In this document: one piece after another, positions 6,299 to 14,672 of the stretch
Layout of the letters: every line of letters begins with the position of its first letter
How positions within the stretch are numbered: position 1 is the stretch's first letter
Assembly: GCA_947629715.1 (NCBI GenBank)
Contig: CANRET010000002.1
Location: 1 to 64,000, forward strand
Length of the DNA stretch: 64,000 nucleotides
Direction of reading: 5' to 3'
Origin: an uncultured Akkermansia sp.
Lineage (GTDB): Bacteria > Verrucomicrobiota > Verrucomicrobiia > Verrucomicrobiales > Akkermansiaceae
Notes under the pieces: model-generated
Told to the model about the DNA's origin: nothing
What the model saw: only the letters and a program-made list of their open reading frames with translations
Databases searched by the model: none
Position numbers and translations under genes: made by a program

Positions 6299-8737
6299 AT
6301 GGACCCATCGGAACCCGGCAGAGAAGAGAGAATAGCAGAACTCACGGAGCGTTTCCTTGAGCGTCTGCGTCGGGGAGATTCGGTGACGCCGGAGCAGTTT
6401 GCCGCAGAGCATGCCGACTGTGAGGATGAGCTGCTTGAGCTGCTTCCCTCGCTTGTGCAGATGGAAGATCTGGGCAAAAGCAGCGGCAGCGCCGGGCACA
6501 CAAATTTTGACTATCCGGAGACGCTCGGTGATTACCACTTGGAGGAAAAATTGGGCAGCGGGGGTATGGGAACCGTGTTTCGCGCTACGCAACAAAGCTT
6601 GCAGCGTGAGGTGGCCGTGAAGATACTTTCGCCCTCGTGGAGTTCGGATGCGCGACACAGTGAAGCTTTTGAAAATGAATCCAGGCTCATTGCCAAACTG
6701 AGACATACGAATATCGTGGAGGTGTTCGGTGCGGGGCGGGAGGGTCCATGGCGCTACTACGTGATGAGTCTCGTGCGAGGGCAGGGAGTGAAAGCCGGCA
6801 ATGTGGCGCGCGCCTTTCCCGGCATGGCTTATGAGCGTGCTGTAGCTCGGATCGGGTTGCAGGCAGCGGAGGCCCTGGCCTTTGCGCATGCGCACGGCGT
6901 GCTGCATCGTGACATCAAGCCGGGCAATTTGCTGTTGGATGATGAGGGGGTGGTGCATGTGAGTGATTTCGGTCTGGCCACGGTACTCAATGCCGGGGAA
7001 GAAGCGCCGCTGGTGACACAGACGCATGACGGCACGTTGCGTTACATGCCGCCGGAGAGACTGCTGCGCGGGGAGAACTCCTTTGCAGGGGATCAGTATA
7101 GTCTGGGGCTGACGCTTTATGAGTTGGTCACTCGGAAGCCCGTGTTCCGCGAGACGGAACCCGGAAAACTCGTGCGTCACATTTGTTCCGATCCGCTCCC
7201 TCCGCTGAGGAATGCGGGAGAACTCGGAGCTATCATCAACAAGAGCATCTCATTTCACCCTGCGGATCGTTATGCCTCCATGGCTGACATGGCGGATGAC
7301 CTCCGGCGCTATCTGTCCGGTGAGCCGGTAATGGCCCGTCCGGTGAGTTTTTTCCGTCGCTATGTCATGTGGGTGCGACGTAAGCCGGCCGTGGCGGCGT
7401 GGAGCCACGCGACAGTGATTTTATTGCTGATGTTGTTCGCCGCCATGATTACGGGTTATGTGCGGGTGCGGGCATCGCTGAGGAGTGAGAGTGAGCAACG
7501 TGAGCTTGCCGAGCGCAATGCGCGGATAGCGGATGCCTCTTTGCAGCGTATTTTCACGGGCATGATGGGCAAGGGCGGCACGGATGAAGACTTTCTGCCG
7601 CCTTCGCGCGCGGACGCTCGCCTGATTCAGGACCTCATGCCTTATTACGAACAAATCGTGGCTGATGCAGAGAGAGGATCCGTCAAGATGGCCGATGCTT
7701 GTCTCACCCTGGCATCCATTGCTCTTCAGACTGGCGACTATGTAACGGCGGAGACAAATTATCGCCGCGCGATAAGCCAGCTCACGTCTGATCCTGTTCG
7801 TCGCGTGGAGGCCTGCAATGGGTTGGCGTCCGCCCTGTATGCTCAAGAAAGGCAGGACGGCACGCACCCGAGGCGGGAGGAAGCCAATGAGATTTTGCTG
7901 AAAATGGTGGGTGAAGAGGGAGCGCAGGCGAGTGGAGAGGAGCGGCTGGAGCTGGTGCGCAGCTTGATGCTTGTAGCGTTGCACAGCGCCCCCTGCTCAT
8001 GCGGAGAGAGTACGAAGTGTCAACACACGAAGCCCGGTCGCGGCGTACTGCTGGCGCGTGCTGCGCACATGCTCGCGGGCGTGCTGCAGGAGATGCCGGA
8101 CAATCGGAAAGCGAGGCTCGAGCGAGTCGAGTTGCTTGCCATGGCGCGCAGTACTGGGCTGCAGCGGATTTTGGCGCCGCATGGCGAACAGGCAATCATT
8201 CTCCTGGATGAAATGCTGGAGAAAGAACCAGATGCCGAAGACCTGCGTCGCGTGTACCTGCGGCTCTCTTCCCATCAGCCGCCTCTCGGCAGACCTGCAT
8301 CGGATCTGCAACGAGCTCTGGAATATGCGCAGGATTTACTTGCGGCCAATCCCGGGGATAGTGAAGCCATACTGCTCTACTTTGCCGTACGTGATCGATA
8401 TATGCGCATGCTGCTCCGCGCGGGACGCATTCAAGAGGCGACTCGGGAGGGAGAACGTACGCTCGGGGTTCTCAGTTTTTTGACGGCGCGCGCCGATTTT
8501 TCACAAAAGACTCGCGAACGGTTGATTATGCTGGTGACGATGCATCCTGTGCATGAAGACGATCGGGCACGTCGGGAGGAGGAGCTGCGCACCTTGCTGA
8601 AAGATTATGACGGACGTCGCATCCGAAATCTTAAACGACGTATGCAACGCATACGCCGTGAGATAGATAAAGAGCGCGGACTGATGAGGCCGACCCACGC
8701 GAAGCCGAATGAGGCGCTGCGGCAGGAAATTACTTGA
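6299..8737 (+). CDS. transmembrane Ser/Thr protein kinase with C-terminal TPR-like region
   Basis: An 812-residue protein. An N-terminal acidic helical region (about 1-70) of the type linked to ECF sigma factors is followed by a complete kinase domain (about 75-345). The kinase has glycine loop GSGGMGTVF, ATP-binding Lys in AVKIL, catalytic HRDIKPGN (about 202), DFGLA (about 223) and the MPPERLL activation-segment end. One membrane helix follows (VILLLMLFAAMITGYV, about 370-390). The remaining 400 or so residues, presumably periplasmic, are helical with TPR-like repeats. All catalytic residues are present. The last 8 bases overlap the convergent GH89 gene. Partnership with the adjacent ECF sigma factor is inferred from order and spacing. 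Confidence 0.9.
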   Translation: MDPSEPGREERIAELTERFLERLRRGDSVTPEQFAAEHADCEDELLELLPSLVQMEDLGKSSGSAGHTNFDYPETLGDYHLEEKLGSGGMGTVFRATQQSLQREVAVKILSPSWSSDARHSEAFENESRLIAKLRHTNIVEVFGAGREGPWRYYVMSLVRGQGVKAGNVARAFPGMAYERAVARIGLQAAEALAFAHAHGVLHRDIKPGNLLLDDEGVVHVSDFGLATVLNAGEEAPLVTQTHDGTLRYMPPERLLRGENSFAGDQYSLGLTLYELVTRKPVFRETEPGKLVRHICSDPLPPLRNAGELGAIINKSISFHPADRYASMADMADDLRRYLSGEPVMARPVSFFRRYVMWVRRKPAVAAWSHATVILLLMLFAAMITGYVRVRASLRSESEQRELAERNARIADASLQRIFTGMMGKGGTDEDFLPPSRADARLIQDLMPYYEQIVADAERGSVKMADACLTLASIALQTGDYVTAETNYRRAISQLTSDPVRRVEACNGLASALYAQERQDGTHPRREEANEILLKMVGEEGAQASGEERLELVRSLMLVALHSAPCSCGESTKCQHTKPGRGVLLARAAHMLAGVLQEMPDNRKARLERVELLAMARSTGLQRILAPHGEQAIILLDEMLEKEPDAEDLRRVYLRLSSHQPPLGRPASDLQRALEYAQDLLAANPGDSEAILLYFAVRDRYMRMLLRAGRIQEATREGERTLGVLSFLTARADFSQKTRERLIMLVTMHPVHEDDRARREEELRTLLKDYDGRRIRNLKRRMQRIRREIDKERGLMRPTHAKPNEALRQEIT

Positions 8738-10934
8738 GAGCTTGCTCGGCGAGATTGAGCAGATCCCCTTTCGGTTTGTGCAGCAGGGGAATCTTAGCGG
8801 TGGGAAAAGCGAGTTCAATAGCTTCCACATTCTTATCGTCACGAATGTGGGTCACGATACGCTCACCGTTGTTGGTGACCACCGTTTCGCGAGTGCGTGC
8901 TTCCTGCAGCCCGGCGCCGTTAGCGCGGAAGAAAGCGGCCCAACGCGGCATGTAGTAATAACGAATAAGTTCTGAAAGCTGACGATGGGCGTAGTCGTTC
9001 AGCTCGGTAATGCCGGGAGTCCACGTAGTAATGAGGCGTCTCAGGTTGCGCGTCATCTCACCCCTGAAACCGGCTTCACGCTTGGCTGCGCCATCCAGGA
9101 AGCGGCCGAGCAGAAAATTCTCGTTCGTGGCAAGAATATCCGCCGTGAGTGGGAAAAGGGCCATGAACTCCGCACACTTGGTTGAAAATTCTTTCTTGTT
9201 GTGCATGGCAGCTTTGCACTGCGGCAAAATCGCGCGCGCTTTTTCGGCAAGCGCCTGACGGCATACATCCGCCAGATCGTAGCGGAAGCCGCTACTTTGC
9301 ATCAAGTTGGGATCCTTCCTGGCTGCCGCCAACATCAACCGCCCCGCCAGAAGTACATCCTCCGGATTGTAGAAGACGTTTGGGTCGCTCCAGGTGGAGG
9401 CTTTGTTGGTATCAAAGCCGGGACGAGCACAGAGGATGCTTTCCGGACAGCCTTCTCGCATACCGGTAGGAGAGTACACGCTGCCAGCCAGCAGGTTCAG
9501 GGCTTGCGCCAAGTCGGGATCAGAACTGCCGTAACGGGACAGCACGGTACGCTTCAAAAATTTATCGCGGTCAATGACATCGCGGTTGTTGATGCGTTCG
9601 AAGAAAAGTTCGTAGTAGAGGGGATTTGTTTCAAGGCCCTCGGAGAGCAGACCGAATCCGGAAGCGCCGTCAGCATTTCCTGCAGCTTTTTCTAAAATTC
9701 CGAAGCCGCCGAAAAGTCCGTGATTGCCTCCGAAATTCGCAAGTTCACACCATACGTAGGGGCGCCCCTGGTAGTTGCGCGAAAGCCCATTGCCGGAGGA
9801 CAGATTTTTCTCCAATGCCAGGATGACCGTATGTTCAGGATCCGTACCGCGTAAGAGCTCGGCCTTTGGGTTGCCGGCCCATGCCTGGAGAAACCAGACT
9901 GAACCCGGGGAGGCTTTCTGCATGGCATTCTGCACCGCTGCAGCGCATTTTTCCAAGTCAGCTCCGCCGGTGTTTCCTCCCTCGTGGAAGAGGTCGCCGC
10001 CAAAGGCCGTGGCCTTGATGCCATAGACATCCTCCAAGTTTTTGTACCAGTATTCAGCCAGTTTGACAAAGGCGGCTGAATCCGGACGGAGCACGGCCGG
10101 GCGTCTGTATCCGCCAACCCATGAGCCCTGCGGGAGGATATCCTCTGTGTACTGCGAGTAATCGTGCGGAACAAAGCCAACGTAGCCCTGCAGCACCGGT
10201 TCCATACCCAAGTCGCGGAGGCGAGTTACAATAGCACGCCCCAGTTTGGCTTCGCTTTCAATGAGAGCTGCAGACACCGGCCCTCCTTCTCCTTCCAAGT
10301 TTCCCATATTCCACCATGCGGAGTAACACGGATTGGCGATGAACGAGGAGATCGACGATTGGGCGCCTGTCTTGCTCAGAAAACCCTGCCATACTTTTTC
10401 TAAGCCTGATGTGACTAATACGTAGCGAAACCCATTTAATGCGAGGCGATCAATTTCATTCAGCCAGCGTTTCAGACTCCAGTGCGCACCGGTGTAACTG
10501 AGCGTACAGTAATTGAAGGCAAAGTTCATGGGGAGTGTTGCCGGCACATCAACAGGCTTCTTTGGCACCACAAACCTGGCTGCAGAACGGTTGTCGCCGT
10601 TCCATGAAAGGTGGACATGGGCGATGTTGCGCAGGTAATACCCGTACGCACGTGCGCACTCGCGAACGTTGGCGGCGGTGATGAGAATTCCTGCCCCTTT
10701 TGCGGAAATTATCGGATGCTCCGCACTGTTGTCAATGACAAAACTAACGCGATCCGCGTACTCCGGCGTAACGCGACTCACCAAGCCGGCGAGGGCGGTC
10801 ATGGGGGCTGTCGGGACAATTGCAGCGGACTCCTTCAGCTTCGGCGGAGCGGCGTAAGCGGACAGGCCCGCGAGAGGAAGCGTCAGGACGGCGCCTGCAC
10901 AACCTGTCAAAAGAAGAGAAAGGATCTCCCTCAT
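8730..10934 (-). CDS. secreted alpha-N-acetylglucosaminidase, GH89 (NAGLU-like)
   Basis: A 734-residue exported glycosidase. An N-terminal signal peptide (LSLLLTGCAGAVLTLPLAGLSAYA) is followed by the GH89 N-terminal domain, a TIM barrel and a C-terminal helical domain. Family hallmarks are FNYCTLSYTGAHW (about 140), FGGDLFHEGGN (about 312-322, candidate acid/base Glu), WCELANFGGNHGLFGG (about 395) and LSEGLETNPLYYE (about 430, candidate nucleophile Glu). These match human NAGLU and clostridial GH89 from memory. The family removes terminal alpha-GlcNAc from glycans such as gastric mucin or heparan sulfate. It starts 42 bp after the pseudopilin stop, so it is probably the last gene of the secretion operon. 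Confidence 0.92.
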   Translation of the reverse strand: MREILSLLLTGCAGAVLTLPLAGLSAYAAPPKLKESAAIVPTAPMTALAGLVSRVTPEYADRVSFVIDNSAEHPIISAKGAGILITAANVRECARAYGYYLRNIAHVHLSWNGDNRSAARFVVPKKPVDVPATLPMNFAFNYCTLSYTGAHWSLKRWLNEIDRLALNGFRYVLVTSGLEKVWQGFLSKTGAQSSISSFIANPCYSAWWNMGNLEGEGGPVSAALIESEAKLGRAIVTRLRDLGMEPVLQGYVGFVPHDYSQYTEDILPQGSWVGGYRRPAVLRPDSAAFVKLAEYWYKNLEDVYGIKATAFGGDLFHEGGNTGGADLEKCAAAVQNAMQKASPGSVWFLQAWAGNPKAELLRGTDPEHTVILALEKNLSSGNGLSRNYQGRPYVWCELANFGGNHGLFGGFGILEKAAGNADGASGFGLLSEGLETNPLYYELFFERINNRDVIDRDKFLKRTVLSRYGSSDPDLAQALNLLAGSVYSPTGMREGCPESILCARPGFDTNKASTWSDPNVFYNPEDVLLAGRLMLAAARKDPNLMQSSGFRYDLADVCRQALAEKARAILPQCKAAMHNKKEFSTKCAEFMALFPLTADILATNENFLLGRFLDGAAKREAGFRGEMTRNLRRLITTWTPGITELNDYAHRQLSELIRYYYMPRWAAFFRANGAGLQEARTRETVVTNNGERIVTHIRDDKNVEAIELAFPTAKIPLLHKPKGDLLNLAEQALK

Positions 10935-10976
10935 GTCATAAGCTTGATGGAATGCGGCTCAGAAACGGGGATGGGA

Positions 10977-11621
10977 TTACTTCCACGAACGCACATTGGA
11001 GATATTGTCCTCATTGGCGTTTCGATTGGTAAGTCCATTGCCTTTACCGTCCGGTCCTTGGGTAAAGATGTCAAAATCGGGGTTGATGCCCTTGCCGGTT
11101 TTGCCCTCCTTATCAGGCAGTTCGTAGCCTTGTCGGTAGCGGTAAGGATTTCCCCAGGGATCGAGGAGGATAAAGGTCTTTTTATTCCGTTTCGAGCCGG
11201 TCATGCGTACGCTTTTTTTAATGGCGGGGATGCCGTTGATGGCCTCGCGCTGTTGTTTAATTTTGGCGAGAGGAACAATGCTTTCGCAGTAGGGAGTGCG
11301 GACTTCGTTCGTCTGTTCGTCGATGTCCGGTTCACCATCGCCATTCTCATCGCAGTACAGAGCTTTGTAGAGAACGTGAGAACTCCATTCATCGCCTGTC
11401 CCGGCAGGGATGACATCTCCGAAGTCCATGCGATAGCCGTTCATACCCACTTCCAACTGGGCAATTTGGAGCTCGGCCGTTTTCGTCATCTGGCGATTGT
11501 TTACCATGCCGGACGCGACCCAGCCCATCGTGCCCAGGATGGCCAAAATGGCCATGACCACGAAAACCTCAATGAGCGTGAACCCGCCTGCGTGCTTTTT
11601 CCCGGTTTGCATGGCAGCCAT
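10977..11621 (-). CDS. gspG: type II secretion major pseudopilin, GspG-like
   Basis: A 214-residue pseudopilin with a short basic leader and a prepilin peptidase site in HAGG/FTLIEVFVVMAILAIL, with Phe at +1 and Glu at +5. The C-terminal part has the GspG signature DPWGNPYRYR and DFDIFTQGPDG. A loop DENGDGEPDIDE fits an EF-hand calcium pattern. ATG 11621 was chosen, not the track start at 11696, because it overlaps the gspF stop as TAATG and gives a normal leader. In the T2SS the protein builds the periplasmic pseudopilus. No other pseudopilin or secretin gene is nearby, so the rest of the system must lie elsewhere. Confidence 0.88.
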   Translation of the reverse strand: MAAMQTGKKHAGGFTLIEVFVVMAILAILGTMGWVASGMVNNRQMTKTAELQIAQLEVGMNGYRMDFGDVIPAGTGDEWSSHVLYKALYCDENGDGEPDIDEQTNEVRTPYCESIVPLAKIKQQREAINGIPAIKKSVRMTGSKRNKKTFILLDPWGNPYRYRQGYELPDKEGKTGKGINPDFDIFTQGPDGKGNGLTNRNANEDNISNVRSWK

Positions 11622-12913
11622 TACACGTTTTTGATGATTTCCATCATCGGTAGGAACATCGCCAGCACGATACTGCCTACCACAACGGCCAGACACACGA
11701 TCATAATCGGTTCCAACATGGCTGTGAGCGCTGTCACCGAGTTGTCCACTTCTTCATCGTACACCTCAGCCACACGCATCAGCATGTCCGGTAAACGACC
11801 AGTCTCCTCGCCTACGTCCACCATGGAAATGACCATCGGAGGGAATACCGGGCTGGTTTGCATCGGCGTGACAATGGATTCGCCCTCGCGTACGGCATCA
11901 TGTATCTTGGTCACGGAGTCTGACACAACGACGTTGCCCGACGTGTCGCGGGTGATGTTGAGGGCCTGAAGAATGGGGACGCCGGAGGAGACGAGGGTGC
12001 CGAAAGTGCGGGAGAAGCGGGCGACGGCGTTCACACGATTGAGGTGGCCGAGCTTGGGAAGTTTGAGCATCATGGAATCCACGATGCGTCCCCCCTTCGG
12101 AGTGCGACGCCACAGCGTGAGAAACACAATGATGGCGAAGACAACGAAGATGCCAACTACGGCATTCGGCACGTAGGGAATAATGGAGTCGGCCATGCAG
12201 TTGTCCGAGAAATCAAACACAAACTTCGAGAAAGCGGGCAGCTCCATGTTTTGTCCCTCGAACATTTCTTTGAACTTCGGCACAATCACCAGCATAAGGA
12301 AGGTGAGAATACCCACTGCAATTACCATGATGATCATCGGGTAGATCATAGCCGATACGACCTTGCCACGCAGTTTGCCGGCCTTTTCCTCGTATTCGGC
12401 CAAACGCTTGAGTACCACTTCCAGCACGCCGCCCACCTCACCGGCCTTCACCATGTTCACAAACAGACGGTTGAATAGCTTTGGGTAAGAGGAAAGAGCA
12501 TCCGAGAAAGTGGAACCTCCTTGCACGGCATCGCCCAGCGCACCGAGCGTAGCACGCAGATTGGGGTTGGGCTCCTGCTTGTGTAAGACCTGTAAACTCT
12601 GCAACAGCGGCAGCCCGGCGTCAATCAACGTGGCGAGCTGGCGTGTGAAAATCATAAGCTCTCTGCGGCTTATGCTGCCTCCTGCCTTGCCCTTGCCGAC
12701 TGGCTTTTTAGTCTTGGTTCCACCTTGCTTTTTCTCTTTCTCAGCCTTAGTGACCATGTTCTTTGAGGCAGCGGAGCCCGCTTCCTCACATTCGCGCACC
12801 AAAAGTCCCTGGGCACGTACCATTTCCATGGCCGCTATCTTACTGTCCGCGCTTATGACGCCGGTGGTTTCAGCGCCATTTTTGTCAAGAGCTATGTATT
12901 TAAACTTCGACAT
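11621..12913 (-). CDS. gspF: type II secretion / type IV pilus inner membrane protein GspF
   Basis: A 430-residue polytopic protein with two T2SSF repeats (about residues 95-220 and 300-425). The hallmarks are FTRQLATLIDAGLPLLQSL (about 90-108) and FSRTFGTLVSSGVPILQAL (about 298-316), each followed by hydrophobic membrane segments. A charged linker rich in Lys and Gly (about 60-85) precedes the first repeat. GspF/PilC forms the inner-membrane platform on which the GspE ATPase acts. The stop overlaps the start of gspG, so the two are translationally coupled, and gspE2 ends 44 bp upstream. Confidence 0.93.
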   Translation of the reverse strand: MSKFKYIALDKNGAETTGVISADSKIAAMEMVRAQGLLVRECEEAGSAASKNMVTKAEKEKKQGGTKTKKPVGKGKAGGSISRRELMIFTRQLATLIDAGLPLLQSLQVLHKQEPNPNLRATLGALGDAVQGGSTFSDALSSYPKLFNRLFVNMVKAGEVGGVLEVVLKRLAEYEEKAGKLRGKVVSAMIYPMIIMVIAVGILTFLMLVIVPKFKEMFEGQNMELPAFSKFVFDFSDNCMADSIIPYVPNAVVGIFVVFAIIVFLTLWRRTPKGGRIVDSMMLKLPKLGHLNRVNAVARFSRTFGTLVSSGVPILQALNITRDTSGNVVVSDSVTKIHDAVREGESIVTPMQTSPVFPPMVISMVDVGEETGRLPDMLMRVAEVYDEEVDNSVTALTAMLEPIMIVCLAVVVGSIVLAMFLPMMEIIKNV

Positions 12914-12957
12914 AAGTTGAGGTGAAAGGTGAGGGGTGTATGTAGGAAAATTTCTTA

Positions 12958-14625
12958 TCAGGTGTAACGCAGCACTTCTTCGATCGTCGTGTGTCCGTCA
13001 AATATGTTTTGAATGCCGTCTTCGCGCAGTGTGCGCATGCCCAGCTCAATGGCTTTTTGCTTCAGAGTGATGGAGGGCACGTTCTGCGTGATGAGTTCTC
13101 GGATAGGTTCGGAGGCGTTCAACAGCTCGTGAATGCCCTTGCGTCCCTTGTAGCCAGTGTTGCCGCATTTGTCGCAACGCTCGCCGGTGAAGAACTGCTG
13201 CTGGGCGAGTAAAGCCGGATTAACTCCCAGCCGGTTGAGCAAACTGCGCGACGGAGAGTAAGGGATCTTGCAGTACGGGCAGATGGTGCGCACGAGACGC
13301 TGCGCCAGCACGCCGAGCAGTGTGGCAGCCAGCAGGAAAGGCTGTACGCCCATGTCGATGAAGCGCGTTACTGCGCCTGCGGCATCGTTGGTATGCAGGG
13401 TTGAGAGCACCAGGTGACCGGTGAGCGCGGCCTGTATGGCGATTTGGGCCGTGTCCTGATCACGAATCTCACCCACGAGGATGCGGTCCGGGTCCTGACG
13501 CAGGAAAGCACGCAACACACGCGGGAAAGTTACGCCAATGCCCTCATTGATGGGAACCTGTACAATGCCGTCAATGTCATATTCCACAGGGTCCTCTGCG
13601 GTGAGAATCTTGGTGTCCTCCGTATTGATTTCTCGCAAAGCAGCGTAGAGGGTGGTCGTCTTGCCCGAACCGGTAGGACCGGTGACCACAAAGATGCCGT
13701 TGGGCATGTTCACGGTGTCGAGAATGTACTCGTGAATCATCGGGGAGAGGTTGAGGTTGTTAAGATCAAGACTCACGTTGTTGCGATCCAACACGCGCAT
13801 CACCACTGATTCCCCGTGCTGGGTGGGCAGGGAGTTTACACGCATATCCACGTTGTTGTCGCCCACGCGCATCATGATACGACCATCCTGCGGGACGCGA
13901 TGCTCGGCGATGTTCATACCGGCCATCACTTTCACGCGCGAAATGATCGGACTGGCCAGATGAATGGGCGGCGGCGCCATTTCATACAGCGCTCCGTCCA
14001 CACGGTAGCGTATCTTGAACTCGTGCTCAAAGGGTTCCAAGTGAATATCCGAGGCCTTCTCCTTGATGGCCTGAGTGATGACCAGGTTCACAAAGCGCAC
14101 AATGGGCACGGAGTTTGCCTCTTCTGAGCCATCCAGACTGTTCACACTCATGTTGGCCAGGTCTTCCATCAAGTCGCCCATGGCTGCTTCGACGCCGCCG
14201 TAGTACTCCGCTATGCGCGCGCGCACCTCATAGTCCGCCGCTACGTACAGGTAAATGTCTTTGCCGGTCACGACGCGCAGATCATCTACAGTCTGCGGAT
14301 TCAGCGGGTCTTCCAGGCAGACGTAGAGTCCTTCGCCCTCACGGTATTCGATGGGCAGAGCTCCATGCAGACGGGCTTGAGCCGCCGGCAGCATTTCAAG
14401 CACCTGTTGCGGCGGTGTGAAGCCTTCCAGTGAGATGTATTGCGCTCCGACTTCGGCGGCGATGACATTCCAGAAGTCTTCCAGGGAGGGGACAATCCCG
14501 AAGTCCAGTAAGGTTTCCCAAAGTTCCTTGCCGCTGTTGGACATTTCTTCCACAACGTCCTTCGCCATTGCTCGGTCCATAAGACCTGCGTTGATGAAAA
14601 CGTCCAGAGCCAGTTGGGTATCCAT
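12958..14625 (-). CDS. gspE: GspE/PilB-family secretion ATPase (copy 2)
   Basis: A 555-residue AAA+ motor. The N-terminal GspE_N-type domain (about 1-150) is followed by the ATPase domain with Walker A GPTGSGKTTTL (about 317), the Asp box AEDPVEYDIDG, Walker B ILVGEIRD, and the His box STLHTND. A zinc-binding CPYC...CDKCGNTGYKG module lies near 460-490. All catalytic motifs are intact. It lies between the paralogous gspE1 (47 bp upstream) and gspF. Two such ATPases in one operon may mean hetero-assembly or separate functions, as PilB and PilT have in pili; however, both copies have PilB/GspE-type N-domains and zinc motifs. Confidence 0.92.
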   Translation of the reverse strand: MDTQLALDVFINAGLMDRAMAKDVVEEMSNSGKELWETLLDFGIVPSLEDFWNVIAAEVGAQYISLEGFTPPQQVLEMLPAAQARLHGALPIEYREGEGLYVCLEDPLNPQTVDDLRVVTGKDIYLYVAADYEVRARIAEYYGGVEAAMGDLMEDLANMSVNSLDGSEEANSVPIVRFVNLVITQAIKEKASDIHLEPFEHEFKIRYRVDGALYEMAPPPIHLASPIISRVKVMAGMNIAEHRVPQDGRIMMRVGDNNVDMRVNSLPTQHGESVVMRVLDRNNVSLDLNNLNLSPMIHEYILDTVNMPNGIFVVTGPTGSGKTTTLYAALREINTEDTKILTAEDPVEYDIDGIVQVPINEGIGVTFPRVLRAFLRQDPDRILVGEIRDQDTAQIAIQAALTGHLVLSTLHTNDAAGAVTRFIDMGVQPFLLAATLLGVLAQRLVRTICPYCKIPYSPSRSLLNRLGVNPALLAQQQFFTGERCDKCGNTGYKGRKGIHELLNASEPIRELITQNVPSITLKQKAIELGMRTLREDGIQNIFDGHTTIEEVLRYT

Positions 14626-14672
14626 AGTCGATAAACGGTGGTGTAAGGGGTGATCGGGGTAGGGAGGGAGTG

